Assembly: GCF_027172205.1 (NCBI RefSeq) | Contig: NC_070613.1 | Location: forward strand, 27,058,001 to 27,122,000 | Source: Podarcis raffonei | Lineage: Eukaryota; Chordata; Lepidosauria; Squamata; Lacertidae | Length of the DNA: 64,000 nucleotides | Direction: 5' to 3' | Part shown: in pieces, positions 1 through 11,282 of the stretch | Numbering within the stretch: the stretch's first letter is position 1 | How the letters are laid out: each line of letters starts with the position of its first letter | Position numbers and translations under genes: made by a program | Notes under the pieces: generated by a model | Told to the model about the DNA's origin: nothing | Databases searched by the model: none | What the model saw: only the letters and a program-made list of their open reading frames with translations

Positions 1-283
1 CCATCCCTCAGACCATGTGGTGGGCCAGGCTATATTTTGAAGAAGAAGAAAAAAGAACTATGCCCCACAAATAACCCAGAGACGCATTTTAAATAAAAGC
101 ACACATTCTACTCATGTAAAAACACCAGGCAGGCCCCACAAATAACCCAGAGATGCATTTTAAATAAAAGGACACATTCTACTCATGTAAAAACATGCTG
201 ATTCCTGGACCGTCCGCGGGCCGGATTTAGAAGGTGACTGGGCTGCTTCCAGCCCCTGGGCCTTAGGTTGCCTACCCCTGGTC
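1..283. mobile_element. hAT-type MITE, cut by the left window edge
   Basis: The right terminus (GTTTGCC-like, then TACCCCTG) and the body match the complete copy at 36580-36818, so both belong to one nonautonomous DNA transposon family. Inside this copy a block of about 63 bp, beginning GCCCCACAAATAACCCAGAG, occurs twice, at 62-124 and 133-195, with few differences. That is an internal tandem duplication absent from the other copy. The element lies in PEX1 intron 5. Family assignment to hAT rests on terminal sequence and on the approximate 8-bp target duplication of the sister copy. Confidence 0.7.
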
Positions 284-1186
284 TAAATAAACTCCTTATA
301 TTCTTATGAAGAACCGGTAACCATAGGTTGATAATGCCTTTGGAATAAATTGTCTCAAATAATAGCATAATGCAATATGAATTTCACCAACTTGTAAAGA
401 CACATGGAAGCAGCTTAACAAATAATTACAGTCAAGAATGCAAACTCACTAAAGATTTTTTGGGATACAATCTAATAGATGAGGGAATTTTAGGATCCAA
501 GTTCACTGATGTGATTCTGACAGCTGAATGCATTTCTATGTGTAGTCTCTCTCTCAACCCTTCTGGTATCTGAAATAAAGTTAAGAAAAACAAGAAATAT
601 GAAAGAATAAATGCTGAAGACTATTCTACACATTTCACACTTCAAAGGTATATCCACCAGTGTTGTACTCGAAGTTTTTATAACTTAAGAATGACTTAAT
701 TTTTTAAGATTTCAAATGTACCTGAAGATTTCAAATACCTTGACTGTCCATCAAATGTAATTTAAGCCTCCTCAGTTTCAGTTAGTAAAGGAGTATAACG
801 ATTTCAATTAAATAAAACAAACCAGACAAGTATATTTTTTAAAAAGAAATGGTTTGAAACTGTATGTTGGGCTCCACCCAGAGTGGCTGGGGCAACCCAG
901 TCAGATGGGTGAGGTACAAATAAATTATGAATTATTATTGTTGTTGTTATTATTATTATTATTTTCAGAATAGATCCTATCGAAGTTAATGGAACTATTA
1001 TAAGACAACTATTGTGGCTTGGAGATGGTACCACTGTGATCCTGTGGACACTTCTTTATAAATAATCCACTATAATCTGTAGATCTTATTTCCAAGTAAC
1101 CATTTAAAAAAATGTAATATTAAGCAACGATTCAACACTTGACTTAAAATCTTTAATCTTCTGTAGGCTTCTGAAATTGGACTAAC

Positions 1187-4100
1187 CCAAACTCTTCCGA
1201 CATGCAGTTGTTCCATGTTGTTATTACATATTATAGCACTCTTTAGATCCTCAAATCCATTCCATATTATTTGTACAATAGATATCTCATTGGATTCTTG
1301 ACTTTTACTAGGGCCGGATTGCTTTTTGTCTTCTCCATTGATCATCTGTTTTTCTTTCTTTGACATTACATTCTGCTTTGACTCTTGATGCTGCTGTCTT
1401 GGAGAGAGCAGTGTAGTGATTTTCCCGTAAGACACTTTAATATTAGCTTCTAAAGCAGGGAATTCTAGATTCCATGGAAATACATGAATGGCGTTGCATT
1501 TCTGAAACGTACATGTTGCCAATGTATTTTGCACACTGGGGGGCTGAATCTGGCATACTCTGAAAACAGAATCCATATGAATCAAGTTTAGCAGCCCATC
1601 TTTGGCAGCATTCAGTTCACCTGTGTCACGAGAAGCCTCCTGTTCTTTGTCAGAGGAGAAAATGTTCCCAATTAAATTCCATATGTTTGGCAGGACACTT
1701 GCAGTTAATGACGCCTTTGCATCTGGCTTAGGCTCTTGGACTCCCGTATTTAAATTAGTTTCTTTGGCACATGATTCCTTAGTTGTTGCTGTTGGATCCA
1801 ACTTGGTTTTAGGAACATTGTCCTGTAAGATGTCACTTTTTGTGGAAGGCAGCATGGTGGAACTTGCTTCATACTGACGTACTTTGGGGCGTATGAAAAG
1901 CTCTGTACGAGCTTCCAGTCTCCCATAAAGAGCAGCAGGTTTTAGAGTAACTGGAATTAAAGAGGGGCAAGTTAATACATATGCCACCTTACAATTATTC
2001 CTGCAAAGTTGTAGGAAGACTTGCATGAACACTTACCAATCTGGATATAAATACAAGTGTGTTGTTCAACCCACACTGGGAAGACAGCTTTGGGGAAAAC
2101 TATTCGAATTTGGTCAAGAAGATGGCTTTCAAGTGAGAAAGCATGCAGCTCCTACAATACATTGCAGAATGTTAGAAAACATTTCATATTAGAACTCAAT
2201 TGTGTTTCATAATGAAATTTGTATACTAAACTGGATCTGAACCATAAGGAAAACAACAAGAGGAAACACTCAGAAAAAACATTAGAAGTGGGGGGGGGGA
2301 GTGGGAGAGGACAGGAATGAAGAACACCACCCTGTTTAAAAGCATTAGGAGAGCTAAATAATTTAAATTTCTGTATTACCAGGATCTCCCAATCATCGGC
2401 TGAGAGGGGTTCCACTTCTACTTGCTGACAGGACAAGACTTGAGAACAGGGCTCGAGGAAGATCTGCCAGACAATAAACCTTTTTGAAAAAATACTCTCA
2501 ATATATTTACATAAACAATGCAGTGGAGATGAAGTGAGTCATGGAGTTACTGACAAGGGGGATGAACCACAAGCACTTGCATGTAACCAAATTGCATTAT
2601 AAGTTTTTCACCATTTATTGTTCAGCAGTATTGCTTGTTCCCCTTGGAAAATCAACAAACCATTTCCCAGCTTTCCTTTAAAAAGCAGTTTGCGACTTGG
2701 TTCAGGACATTGTCAAATGCTAAAAGGTTGGATAGAAGACACTTTTACATGTTCATGTTCATGAAACAATCAACTCACTAAATATGAACAAATCACCCTG
2801 ATATAGAACAGCTGTAATTCATGCATGGAAGCAGCTCTCAACGTTATATATTTATTGATTTGGTCCTGTAAAAATAAGTACATGCTGTGCCAGGCAAGGT
2901 AAGGGGAATCCCAGCTTTTAGAACCAGGGGTTGTGCTGGTTTCAAACAAGTACTTTCAAACAAGCTTTCAAACAAGTACTTTCAGTTCTGATAAACTTTT
3001 GGGGAGAGGGAAGGCTGATTCCAGTCACTGCTGTTTCCCATCACAGATCGTAACTGGCAAAACTAGCAGTACTCTCCATCTGTCATTGAGATCTTTGCAC
3101 ACAGCTGCCTTTGCACAGCTGAATACAAAGAACCTGAAACTGGGGCCTGCATATTTTGCAGATACAAAGCAAACAAAAATGTACAAATGAATAGAAGCCA
3201 TAGAAAAAGACTCATTTCAAAAGTTACTTGCTCTATATTTTTGTCCCATTTTCAGTATTACCCTAAATGTTAAACACCAGCTCCTGCAATTCAGGTTTGT
3301 GAACCCTTATTTGCAAAAGCTTTACTAAAAACAATTTTGACATTACTCAGTAGACAGATGGAGACCAATGATTATGAAATATATTTGCCTAGTTTAATAT
3401 TGTAGTCCAGGCAAGAAAATAAAAGTTGACATTCCAAACCTGTTGCCCATCTTTGATGCCAAGTTTCTCTGCAAGTTGTCTGTTCATTTCTACAACATTT
3501 CCAGCATGCTGACCACAATGTCTGATTTCTGTCCAGCCCAAGAAAACAGGCTGATTGCCCCAAGACGCTTTCACAGCTTGATCCTGTTAATGCCACAGAA
3601 AACAGATAGATGTTAAATAGCATAGCAGCCCGTAGTACCCATAATTCTTTTTCCAGCTATCTATATGTGAGAGCGCAAATAGCATCAAGAATTATTCAGC
3701 AAAGGGAAACTTTATATGACACATTTCTGTACAGAATTCTTATTTACAGGATATTAATCTTGTAGAAAACATACATTATTTTGGAACACTAATGTGATTA
3801 GTGTATCTTTTATGTTCGAGCAAATAAGTAAATGCAAGAGCTGTTTGACAGTGGAACAGACTTCCATGACAGCTGGCGGACTCTCCGTCCTTGGAGATTT
3901 TTAAGAGGTTGTATGGCTATCTGTCATGTATGATTTAGTTGAGATTCCTGCATTGCAGGGGGTTGGACTAGATGACCCTCAGGGTACCTTCCAACCATAC
4001 AATTCTATGATAAAAAATTGATTTTTGGGGAATGCTAATGAAATTAGTGCAGTCCTGTGTTTGATTGGATGCATGTGCTGAGCTTTTCTATGAATGGGCT

Positions 4101-5739
4101 CCCTCATCTACTTCAATTGAGAAAACGACCCATGTGTCCAAAGAGATGTCTACAAAGACAGTCAGATCCCTCTACTGAAACAAATGGAAGAATTGCTGTG
4201 GTTGGTGGAGTTCCACAAACTCTGAAGACTTTGTACCCAACTGTTGAGCCAGGCCAACAGTCTTGCAGTTTGTAAACTCATCATGTATAAGTTCCAAATG
4301 CTTTTCAGCCCTTATTTCATACGAACATGTACGTTTTATACAAGGATTCCCAACACCAATATACTGCAATGGCAAAACACCTAACAATGTTGCAGGAGGT
4401 GTTAATGACATTATGAAACTGTGCCTTCATCTACAAAGATGTATGTACAGTTCAATTCGGGGGTGGGGAACATGAGACTCTTTGCCTAATTTTATGCAAG
4501 TGGGAGGTGACTGGAGAAAAGAAGGGTGGATGGGGTGGCAGGAAGAGAGGGAGATAAAATGGATGGAGTGATGGAGTAGGGGAACCCTCTGCAAGTGAAC
4601 AGTTCAGACCTCTGGCAAGGGTAATATATATGGGGAAGAAAGATGCTACAGAGGCCACTAACAGGCAACAGTGAAGCTTAACAAGCCTGACCAATATCCT
4701 CCATGAATCAAGGGTGTACCACTGAAAGTGCATTAGTTACCCATGTTTTATATCTTTTTTGGCTACTATTGATTTTAATAATCTTTTAAACTGTTTTTAT
4801 TGAGAACATTTATTTAGACACAGAAAGCATATTTTTGTTCCTTTATGAAGCAAGCAGATAAATTCAATAATTTGAGTTTTTAATTAATTTCAATGTCAGT
4901 AGTCCATTTCAAGAATATCTGCAAGATGGAATGGAAAAATCATTTCACATAATTCTTCTTTGCACTGAAGTTAAGACTTCGTCCCACTAGTGTTACCAGG
5001 ACCCTTACAGAAGAGCACCTCCTAATTGGATGCAGTAGCTGCTGTACCCTATATAAGGTAAAGGGGGGGGGGTTCAACCCACGTGCGCATGTCTGTGAAA
5101 GAGAGCAACAGTGTCAGATATGGGACACCTGTTCCTTTACAAACACTGGGAAGCTAAAGAAAGGATGCCAGGTTCTCTCACTCTTAACAACTGCAGTGGC
5201 GACATAATGAGCATGACATAACAAGAACCTTTAATTTTGTGTTCTTCTACCTTCTGCCCTGCGAATAAAGTCTCTCACAGGCCCCACTGTATCCTGAACC
5301 CAGTCACCTGAGAACCACACCCCACAGCGCCAAGAGGGCAAAGAGGATTCCACCGAGCCCCCCATTCCCCACTGCTGCCATAGCAACGGGACGCCAGGAC
5401 GCTGGCAAGGCTGACGAGAAAGAAAGGGGCGACTGAACGTCGCCAGAAGACGACGAGGAGAGCAAACGTGAGAATGAGACGGCTGCCCACGTTACCATAG
5501 CGACATGACATGGGGGGGGGGAGGCTGGATGAGGAGATAGAAAAGGCCCTCAGAGAAATGAGCCAGGGCGAATTCCCATGATCCTCTCTGCCCGGATAAA
5601 GCCGCCCTCCCCCGCGTTCCTGTACCTGCTGCAGACGGAGGCTGGAAGCCAAGCCAGGCGGCAGGTGCAGGAAGCAGTCCCGGGCGCCGCTCAAGGAGAC
5701 GCTCGCCGTGGCTGCCCCGGGGGCTCCCACCCCCCACAT
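1187..5739 (-). CDS. PEX1: PEX1, peroxisome biogenesis AAA ATPase (coding exons 1-5, partial)
   Basis: PEX1 and PEX6 form the AAA+ complex that pulls the ubiquitinated PEX5 receptor out of the peroxisomal membrane for recycling. Coding exons, in transcript order: 5626-5739 (start [16 protein letters not shown]), 3440-3583, 2380-2463, 2037-2151 and 1187-1950. All have GT donors and AG acceptors, and phases agree throughout. They encode residues 1-407. Diagnostic segments are [12 protein letters not shown] (exon 1), [18 protein letters not shown] (exon 3) and [20 protein letters not shown] (exon 4), all part of the PEX1 N-terminal double-psi barrel domain. Exon 5 (764 bp) codes the variable linker ending at LHVGRVW. 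Both ATPase domains are off the left edge. The start is the first Met that fits the family length. An upstream in-frame extension exists but is not family-like. The gene is divergent from RBM48. Confidence 0.96.
3841..4018 (+). mobile_element. CR1-like LINE 3' end fragment
   Basis: The segment has the standard amniote CR1 tail: GAGATTCCTGCATTGCAGGG, then a GGACTAGATGACCCTCAGGG block and CCAACCATACAATTCTATGA at the end. The ATTCTATGA unit is the CR1 3' repeat. It is 5'-truncated, as is usual for this family, and lies in PEX1 intron 1. Confidence 0.8.
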
Positions 5740-6068
5740 GGCAGGCGCCGGCCCTGCGACCGCGCGGAGCCCCGTGCGGCTCACGCTAAGGGCCGCAGGA
5801 CATGTACTTGCTGCTGCTGCCGCCGCTGTTCCTTCCTGCTTCTCGAGCGGCCCACCCTCTTTGCCCGCTCGCTGTGATTGGCTGAAGCGGTTCGGCCCCT
5901 TGTTTTGTTTCCTGGTTCGGTTCAACTTTCACTCGCTTACCTCAGCCTTCCAATGAGAGCGCGCTATACCTGATTTATCTCTACCGGATTGGTTGTTTTT
6001 GTGGGAGGAAGACGAGTGGCGTTTGGAATGTGCGACAGGGGAGGGAGGGCGAGGCGGGTGACGGGAAG
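5740..6068. promoter_or_regulatory. Bidirectional CpG-rich promoter of PEX1 and RBM48
   Basis: Only 329 bp separate the two divergent start codons. The interval is GC- and CpG-rich and has no TATA box that I can see near either start. Three CCAAT boxes are present: inverted ATTGG at 5877-5881, CCAAT at 5950-5954 and ATTGG at 5988-5992. Clustered CCAAT boxes are typical of NF-Y-driven bidirectional housekeeping promoters. The transcription start sites cannot be read from sequence alone. Confidence 0.8.
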
Positions 6069-6076
6069 ATGGCGGC
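6065..6076 (+). promoter_or_regulatory. TISU / YY1-type initiator at the RBM48 start codon
   Basis: GAAGATGGCGGC overlaps the RBM48 ATG (6069) and fits the TISU consensus SAASATGGCGGC exactly. In other genes this element binds YY1 and supports both transcription and scanning-free translation from very short 5'UTRs. Its position at the start codon supports choosing this Met over the upstream in-frame ATG at 6030. Confidence 0.7.
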
Positions 6077-9000
6077 GGCCGGTCACCAGAGCGGCGGAGG
6101 CGAAGTCGGCGGCGTCTATCAGCACCACGCGCAGCAATCGATCTGTGCCTCGCGCGCCAAATATCGCGAGGGGCGCAGGCCACGCGCAGTGAAGGTAAAG
6201 CGGGGGGGGGGGACTTGGGCCCGCCTGCCTGCGTGTGTTTGCGCAGCTCCCTTCCCCATGTCTTCTGGCATCCTCCCTCTGGAAGGCGGTATGCTAACAC
6301 AAATGACCGACAAAAATCAGTTGGAAACAGTGGGAGATCTCAGCGGCTGCAGGCAATCTAGGGGGGCGCGTTGGGTGCTAGTTGACACGACTGGACTTTG
6401 CTGAAATAAACGCAAGCCCCATAACTACACCGCAAATAAAGCAAGGGATGGATCCTGAGAGAATGTCAACGAACCGCGTTGACAGGAGGAAATGGCCTGC
6501 CGAATGAGACCGAATTCCCTTCAGCATCTTGTTGAAAGCAGTAATGCTTCTGAATACCAGTTGCTGGAAGCCACAGGAGGGGACGAGTGCTCTTTGTGAT
6601 TGAATCCTGCCTGTGGGTTTCTCACAAGCATCTGGTTGGTCAACTGAACAGGATGCTGGACCAGATGGGCCGCTGGCCAGATCCAGCAGGCTCTTGTTAT
6701 TTTTGTATGTTTCTCCTAATGTCCAGCCGAATGCTCATGAGAGCCGCAAGAAAGGCATGTAGCTTTTCCTCCTCCAGTGACTGCTGTTTATTGATATACA
6801 ATCAAATGAATAGATTTATTTTGGTCACTGACCAGAGTGCTTATTGATATACAGTGCTGCCTCTGAGTGTGGAGGTTCCATTTAGCTCTCATGGCTAAAT
6901 GAAGAAGACACTCATACAGCTGTTTTCTGTGAAATTGTCTAATCTCCTTTTCAAGGGAACTAGGGAGTAATTCTAGCTCCCATAGATATAGATTGTGCTG
7001 GTGGTTGACCACCTTCTGTAGTAGCCCCTCCTTTGGAATTCTTAGTGTATAGCAAATACTTTGCTTTATTAAAATACTTCTTTGCCAGAAGAGCGATTTG
7101 TTACTTGTAGCTTGGCTGTCTTTCTTTAGAACCAATTGTGTACTGATAGGATTATTTTCTTTAATTGTCAAATCTAAATTCAAGTATAGGTGATGCTGTT
7201 TCTCCCTACATAGATCATTCTATATCTGTATACGATGAATAAACTGTGGCAAATGCAGTCCTCCAAAGAGGGGTATTTTAGGATTGGCATATATTTGTTG
7301 AGATGTTTTATTGTACTTTTATGCTGAGGGTTGGATGTAAGCTCACTTCAGTGTTACATTTTCCTAGTATTCTAGGAACTCTCAACTGTAAGACATAACT
7401 AAATTATCCTGATTATGCATTCTTGCTTAAGAAAGCAAGTATTATCTTGGATCAGAAAAAGGTACCGTGTTCTTTTCAAGAATCTCTGCATCAGATATCC
7501 ATTGACATTCCCCCACTGTAACTTGCTTCAGGGGTGTTGCAAAAAATGCCACACATGCACAAAAGTTAGAAGAACATAAGTGCCCTACTGGATTAAAGGT
7601 AAAGGACACCTGACAGTTAAGTCCAGTCACGAATGACTCTAGGGTTGCAGCTCTCATCTCGCTTTACTGGCCGAGAGAGCTGACGTTTGTCCGCAGAGTT
7701 TTTCTGGGTCATGTGACCAGCCTGACTTAGCCGCTTCTGGCGAAGCCAGAGCAGCGCACGGAAATGCCATTTACCTTCCTGCCAGAGCGGTACCTATTTA
7801 TCTACTTGCACTTTGACATGCTCTCGAACTGCTATGTTGGCAGGAGCTGGGACCGAGCAACAGGAGCTCACCCCATTGCGGGGATTCAAAGCGCCGACCT
7901 TCCAATCGGCAAGCCCTAGGCTCAGTGGTTTAGACCACAGCGCCACCCGCAGATTAGCCAAAGCCTAAATAGTCCAGCATCCTGGCTGCTCCCCACAGTT
8001 GCCAACCAATTATGCCTATGGGAAGTCCAAAAGCAGCACTTATGATCTATAAGGTGACATATAACCACCATGACCTTTGTAATTCTATAGTTGGTGAAAT
8101 ATTTTCAATTTCTGGGTGAACAAGGGCTATCCTAAGGGTACTTACCAAGTAATTAATTTATTAAAATACCTATTTATTTACATCATTTGTATACTGACCA
8201 ATAACTAACATTTGTTCAAATATTATATAACCAATTTAGGGTAGTATCAGCTAAAAAAATGAGGCTTGTTCTTAATATCTTGGTTACAGTTGGCAACCAT
8301 TATTAAATGAACACGCTCTGCTTCTCCTGTATAGCGCTCATACTAATTGAGTTGCTTTACATTAGAGCTGTCTATGGATGATTGAGTTCAGAATAGTATA
8401 ACACTTAAAAGCATATTTTAATAAGCAGGTACTTGAGATTGTAACTGAGGCAAAAAATATTAATGTGGCTGTGGTTTTTCAGGTTTATACCATCAACTTA
8501 GAATCTCGATATTTGTTAATACAAGGTGTGCCTGCCCTGGGTGTTATGAAGGAATTAGTTGAACAATTTGCATTGTATGGAACCATTGAAGAATATAACC
8601 CACTAGATGACTATCCAGCAGAAGAGTTTACAGAAGTTTACCTGATCAAGTTCCAAAAAATACAGAGTGCAAGGTATTTGTAATTTTTCAAAAATAGCCC
8701 ATCTTCCTTTCCCCCACGACCCTATAGTAACTCAGTGTTGACTTTTTTGTTAAGTAATATTTGTGTGTAAGTTAAATGGATTTTTGTGATGCCATAACTG
8801 AACTTTGTTTTAGGATCAAACAGATTTTAAAACGTTTGCTGCTGTAACTGGATAATGTTTAATGTCTGACTTAACTTTCATCTTTGTTAGGATAGCCAAA
8901 AGAAAACTGGATGAACGGAGTTTCTTTGGCAGTTTGCTGCATGTGTGCTATGCTCCAGAATTTGAGACTATACAGGAGACTAGAGAGAAACTACAAGACA

Positions 9001-11216
9001 GGAGGAAGTATATAGCAAAAGCAACTAGTAGCAAAGGTTTGTGTCTGTATACTTCTCTAAAATTAAATGTCTTTGGTTTGTATGCTTAGTTAAATTTGAA
9101 TTCATTCTGTATTACTCCAAATCCACCACAGTATGCTGTGCTACAGGGAAAGAGTAGAGGCAAACAGCATAACCAGTGCCAGAGATATCTGCAGGATGCA
9201 ATTTGAATAATAGTTTATTAAAACAATTGTTTGCCTTTAACGGATGTATAAAGCTGTTAGACTACAAGCATACTAGCCATCAGTCTGACAGAACCATTGC
9301 TCAATTGTCATATATAAAATATGAAGGAAACCCTATCCACTGGCTACTTAGTCTAGTATAAAAATGTTTTGACTCTCTTGTACTTAGCCATTATTACGAT
9401 TTAATTTATATCCTACTCTTCCTCCTAAAGAGTGTAGGGTGGCAAGCACCACCTTTATGAAACAAACCTGGCTCTTTCATTGCGATTTGTTCCAGGGTAA
9501 ACTCAGGGCCAAACTAATATGATATTTAACACACCTTTGCATTTAACATGAACTTTTTTGAACTGTAAATTGGTGCCACATGCCTCTTCCCCCACAAGCA
9601 GGATTAAGTCCACAATAGGTGGAAAGTTTAAACAGTTTTTCTCCTTGGCGGTGTTTGTGGCGACACCTCTACTTTGGGAGGAACATTTCCATTTTGCCAA
9701 TGAAAATTTTTAAGAATTAGCATAGTAGTTAAAACTAGTACTTGTCCTCTCTAAAATATGAACATTGAATTGTGCCTTCAGTGGCACAATGGGTCAGTGC
9801 ATCTGGCTGTTAACCAGAAGGTTGGTGGTTTGAGCCCATCCAGGGTCGCTGTGAGCAGGATTTCTGCATTGCAGAAGATTTAACTAAATGACCCTTGGGA
9901 ACCCTTCCAACTCCTATGATTCTAATACAAATGCCAGTATTAATGTCAAATTATTCCATTGTAGCACAGTTGTACTCAAAAGTATTTTTGTGTAAAAATA
10001 TTAGGTATTCAAAATGTTAACGGCTTGTGTTTTATGTTTAAGATCAACTGCAGGTAAAGAATTCCAGTACAAGTTTTCAGAAGGCTGTGCAGCTAGATGC
10101 TTCTGGATCTTGTACATCTCAGGCAGCCACTAGTAACTGGAATCAATCTGTACATCTTGGTCATCCTCAGCAATCATCCTACTATGAATTGCCACTGAGA
10201 AGTGTAACATCTCCTTTAGGACAGCAATGTCAGAGTATGTTAGCAGCACCTCGGAATGTTAGTGACTGTGCTGAAGCAGCTGAGTGTTCAGGCCAGAGGA
10301 TGCTAATGGCTCAGGGCTTGCAGCAAGGAGTTCACAATACATTAACCCACTGCGACCCACAAAGAAAGGTTCCTTGTACTAATGGACTTGGCAGATTTAT
10401 GCCTCGAACAACTCAGCTGCAGGAACGAAAGAGGAGACGAGATGAAGACAACAAACTTGCCCTTTTTGGAAAAGACATTAATAGTGAAGAAATAATTATT
10501 GGTCCAAGGTTACCAGAAACACCTAAAATAGACCTGGAGGATGAGTCATTGAATACCTCAGCAAACTTGATTCGTAATAAACTAAAGGAGGTATGCTATA
10601 TTTTCAAAATATGTGGTTTGTAGTTCAGAAATTGGATAGCAGTTGTTTATTTAAGGTGATAAGCTGCTCTTCTATGTCTTATGTTGATTTCTTAAGCATA
10701 GCTGCTTGAGAGAGGAATGAAGGACAAAGGTGCCTCATATTCTTCTTGCATTAGAGAACTTTCATTTAAATGTTAATACTGTGCAGCTTAAGGGAAGGTT
10801 TGTAAAATTGACTATTTGTGTTACTAGCTTCCTGGCACTTCTTGTTTATGGCTGTAGATTGGTCTAAAAATTATTAGCAAAAACAATGTTTCTTCGTATC
10901 CTAGGGGACCTTCTTTATTTTGGTTCTAAAAATAATTAGTGACACAATTTGTAGGGTGAAATGTAAATCGAGAAATAGCTGCAAGTCATTAGAAAATTTG
11001 CTTATTTGACTCCCTGCTGTACAGCTAGTTCAGTTAACTGTCTGGAAGATCTAGCTAGAGTAACTGCTTAATGAATAATTAAAATGTACTAAGTTTAGTT
11101 TCCTCTTTCCATATTAGGTTCCTGTTCAGACTCCAGTTCAAACTCCAGATCTATCTGGTGGAATATCAGTGAATAGTCAAGCAAAGCCAACATTAAAGCA
11201 AAGACGACGAATATAG
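6069..11216 (+). CDS. RBM48: RBM48, RNA-binding protein of the minor spliceosome
   Basis: RBM48 works with ARMC7 in splicing of U12-type introns and binds capped U6atac (known for the family). Coding exons: 6069-6194, 8483-8673, 8891-9036, 10043-10590 and 11118-11216, all GT-AG with consistent phase. The product is 369 aa, close to the mammalian length. Exon 1 ends KYREGRRPRAVK. Exons 2-3 form the RRM from about residue 43, with YTINLESRYLLIQGVP and ERSFFGSLLHVCYAPEFET. Exon 4 holds the low-conservation middle and the motif RFMPRTTQLQERKRRRD. Exon 5 ends in the basic tail LKQRRRI followed by TAG. Intron 1 contains older LINE remnants and a SINE. I see no breaks. Confidence 0.97.
6500..7100 (-). 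mobile_element. Old LINE 3'-UTR-type repeat (L2/CR1-like) in RBM48 intron 1
   Basis: The stretch reads in reverse the same repeat seen at 40612-40740. Around 6650-6710 it has AACAGGATGCTGGACCAGAT and a following GATCCAGCAGGCTCTTGTTA, which match that copy in reverse complement. Further right, around 6865-6960, the phrase GGAGGTTCCATTTAGCTCTC followed by a CATGGCTAA-like block belongs to a 3'-UTR type common in squamate LINEs. It is diverged, and exact limits and family are uncertain. Confidence 0.5.
7560..8060 (+). mobile_element. Old LINE 3'-UTR-type repeat interrupted by a SINE
   Basis: GAAGAACATAAGTGCCCTAC to the left and TAGTCCAGCATCCTGGCTGC to the right are halves of the repeat that is uninterrupted at 40612-40740. 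The SINE at 7595-7950 separates them. A short GATTA occurs at both junctions and may be part of the target duplication. The family is L2/CR1-like by resemblance only. Confidence 0.55.
7595..7950 (-). mobile_element. Sauria-type tRNA-derived SINE, near full length
   Basis: Read on the minus strand it starts GCGGGTGGCGCTGTGGTCTA and carries the tRNA-like A- and B-box region with the linked CCTAGGGCTTGCCGATTGGA block. It then has the TAGATAAATAGGTACCGCTC core and ends in a pyrimidine-rich ACCTTT tail. The layout is that of the squamate Sauria SINE, whose 3' end is shared with BovB and which uses BovB for mobilisation. It sits inside an older LINE fragment in RBM48 intron 1. Confidence 0.85.
9776..9940 (+). 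mobile_element. tRNA-headed SINE with CR1 tail
   Basis: The left part (AGTGGCACAATGGGTCAGTG, then GGTTGGTGGTTTGAGCC) is tRNA-like, with A and B boxes. The right part (TTTCTGCATTGCAGAAGATT through CCAACTCCTATGATTCTAAT) is a CR1 3' tail. This is the design of a SINE mobilised by CR1. It lies in RBM48 intron 3. Confidence 0.7.
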
Positions 11217-11276
11217 TTCTTACTAGAAAGTATGGCTTGATCTGGCATAATTAAAGTATTCTTGTACATTTTATTT

Positions 11277-11282
11277 AATAAA
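11277..11282 (+). terminator. RBM48 polyadenylation signal
   Basis: AATAAA lies 61 bp after the RBM48 stop codon, in an AT-rich context, followed by a T/GT-rich stretch around 11315-11340 (TTGTTCCATTGTTTTTGTAG). This would give a very short 3'UTR. Confidence 0.75.

Noticed and set aside
5488-5501. X-box-like GTTACC-AT-AGCGAC in PEX1 intron 1
   Set aside because: The second half-site has a mismatch at a key position, and PEX1 is not a ciliary gene, so a chance match is likely.
5275-5925. A 216-codon minus-strand frame across the PEX1 start
   Set aside because: Only residues from MWGVGAPG to the LQQ donor are PEX1 exon 1. The rest is GC-rich promoter and intron read-through.
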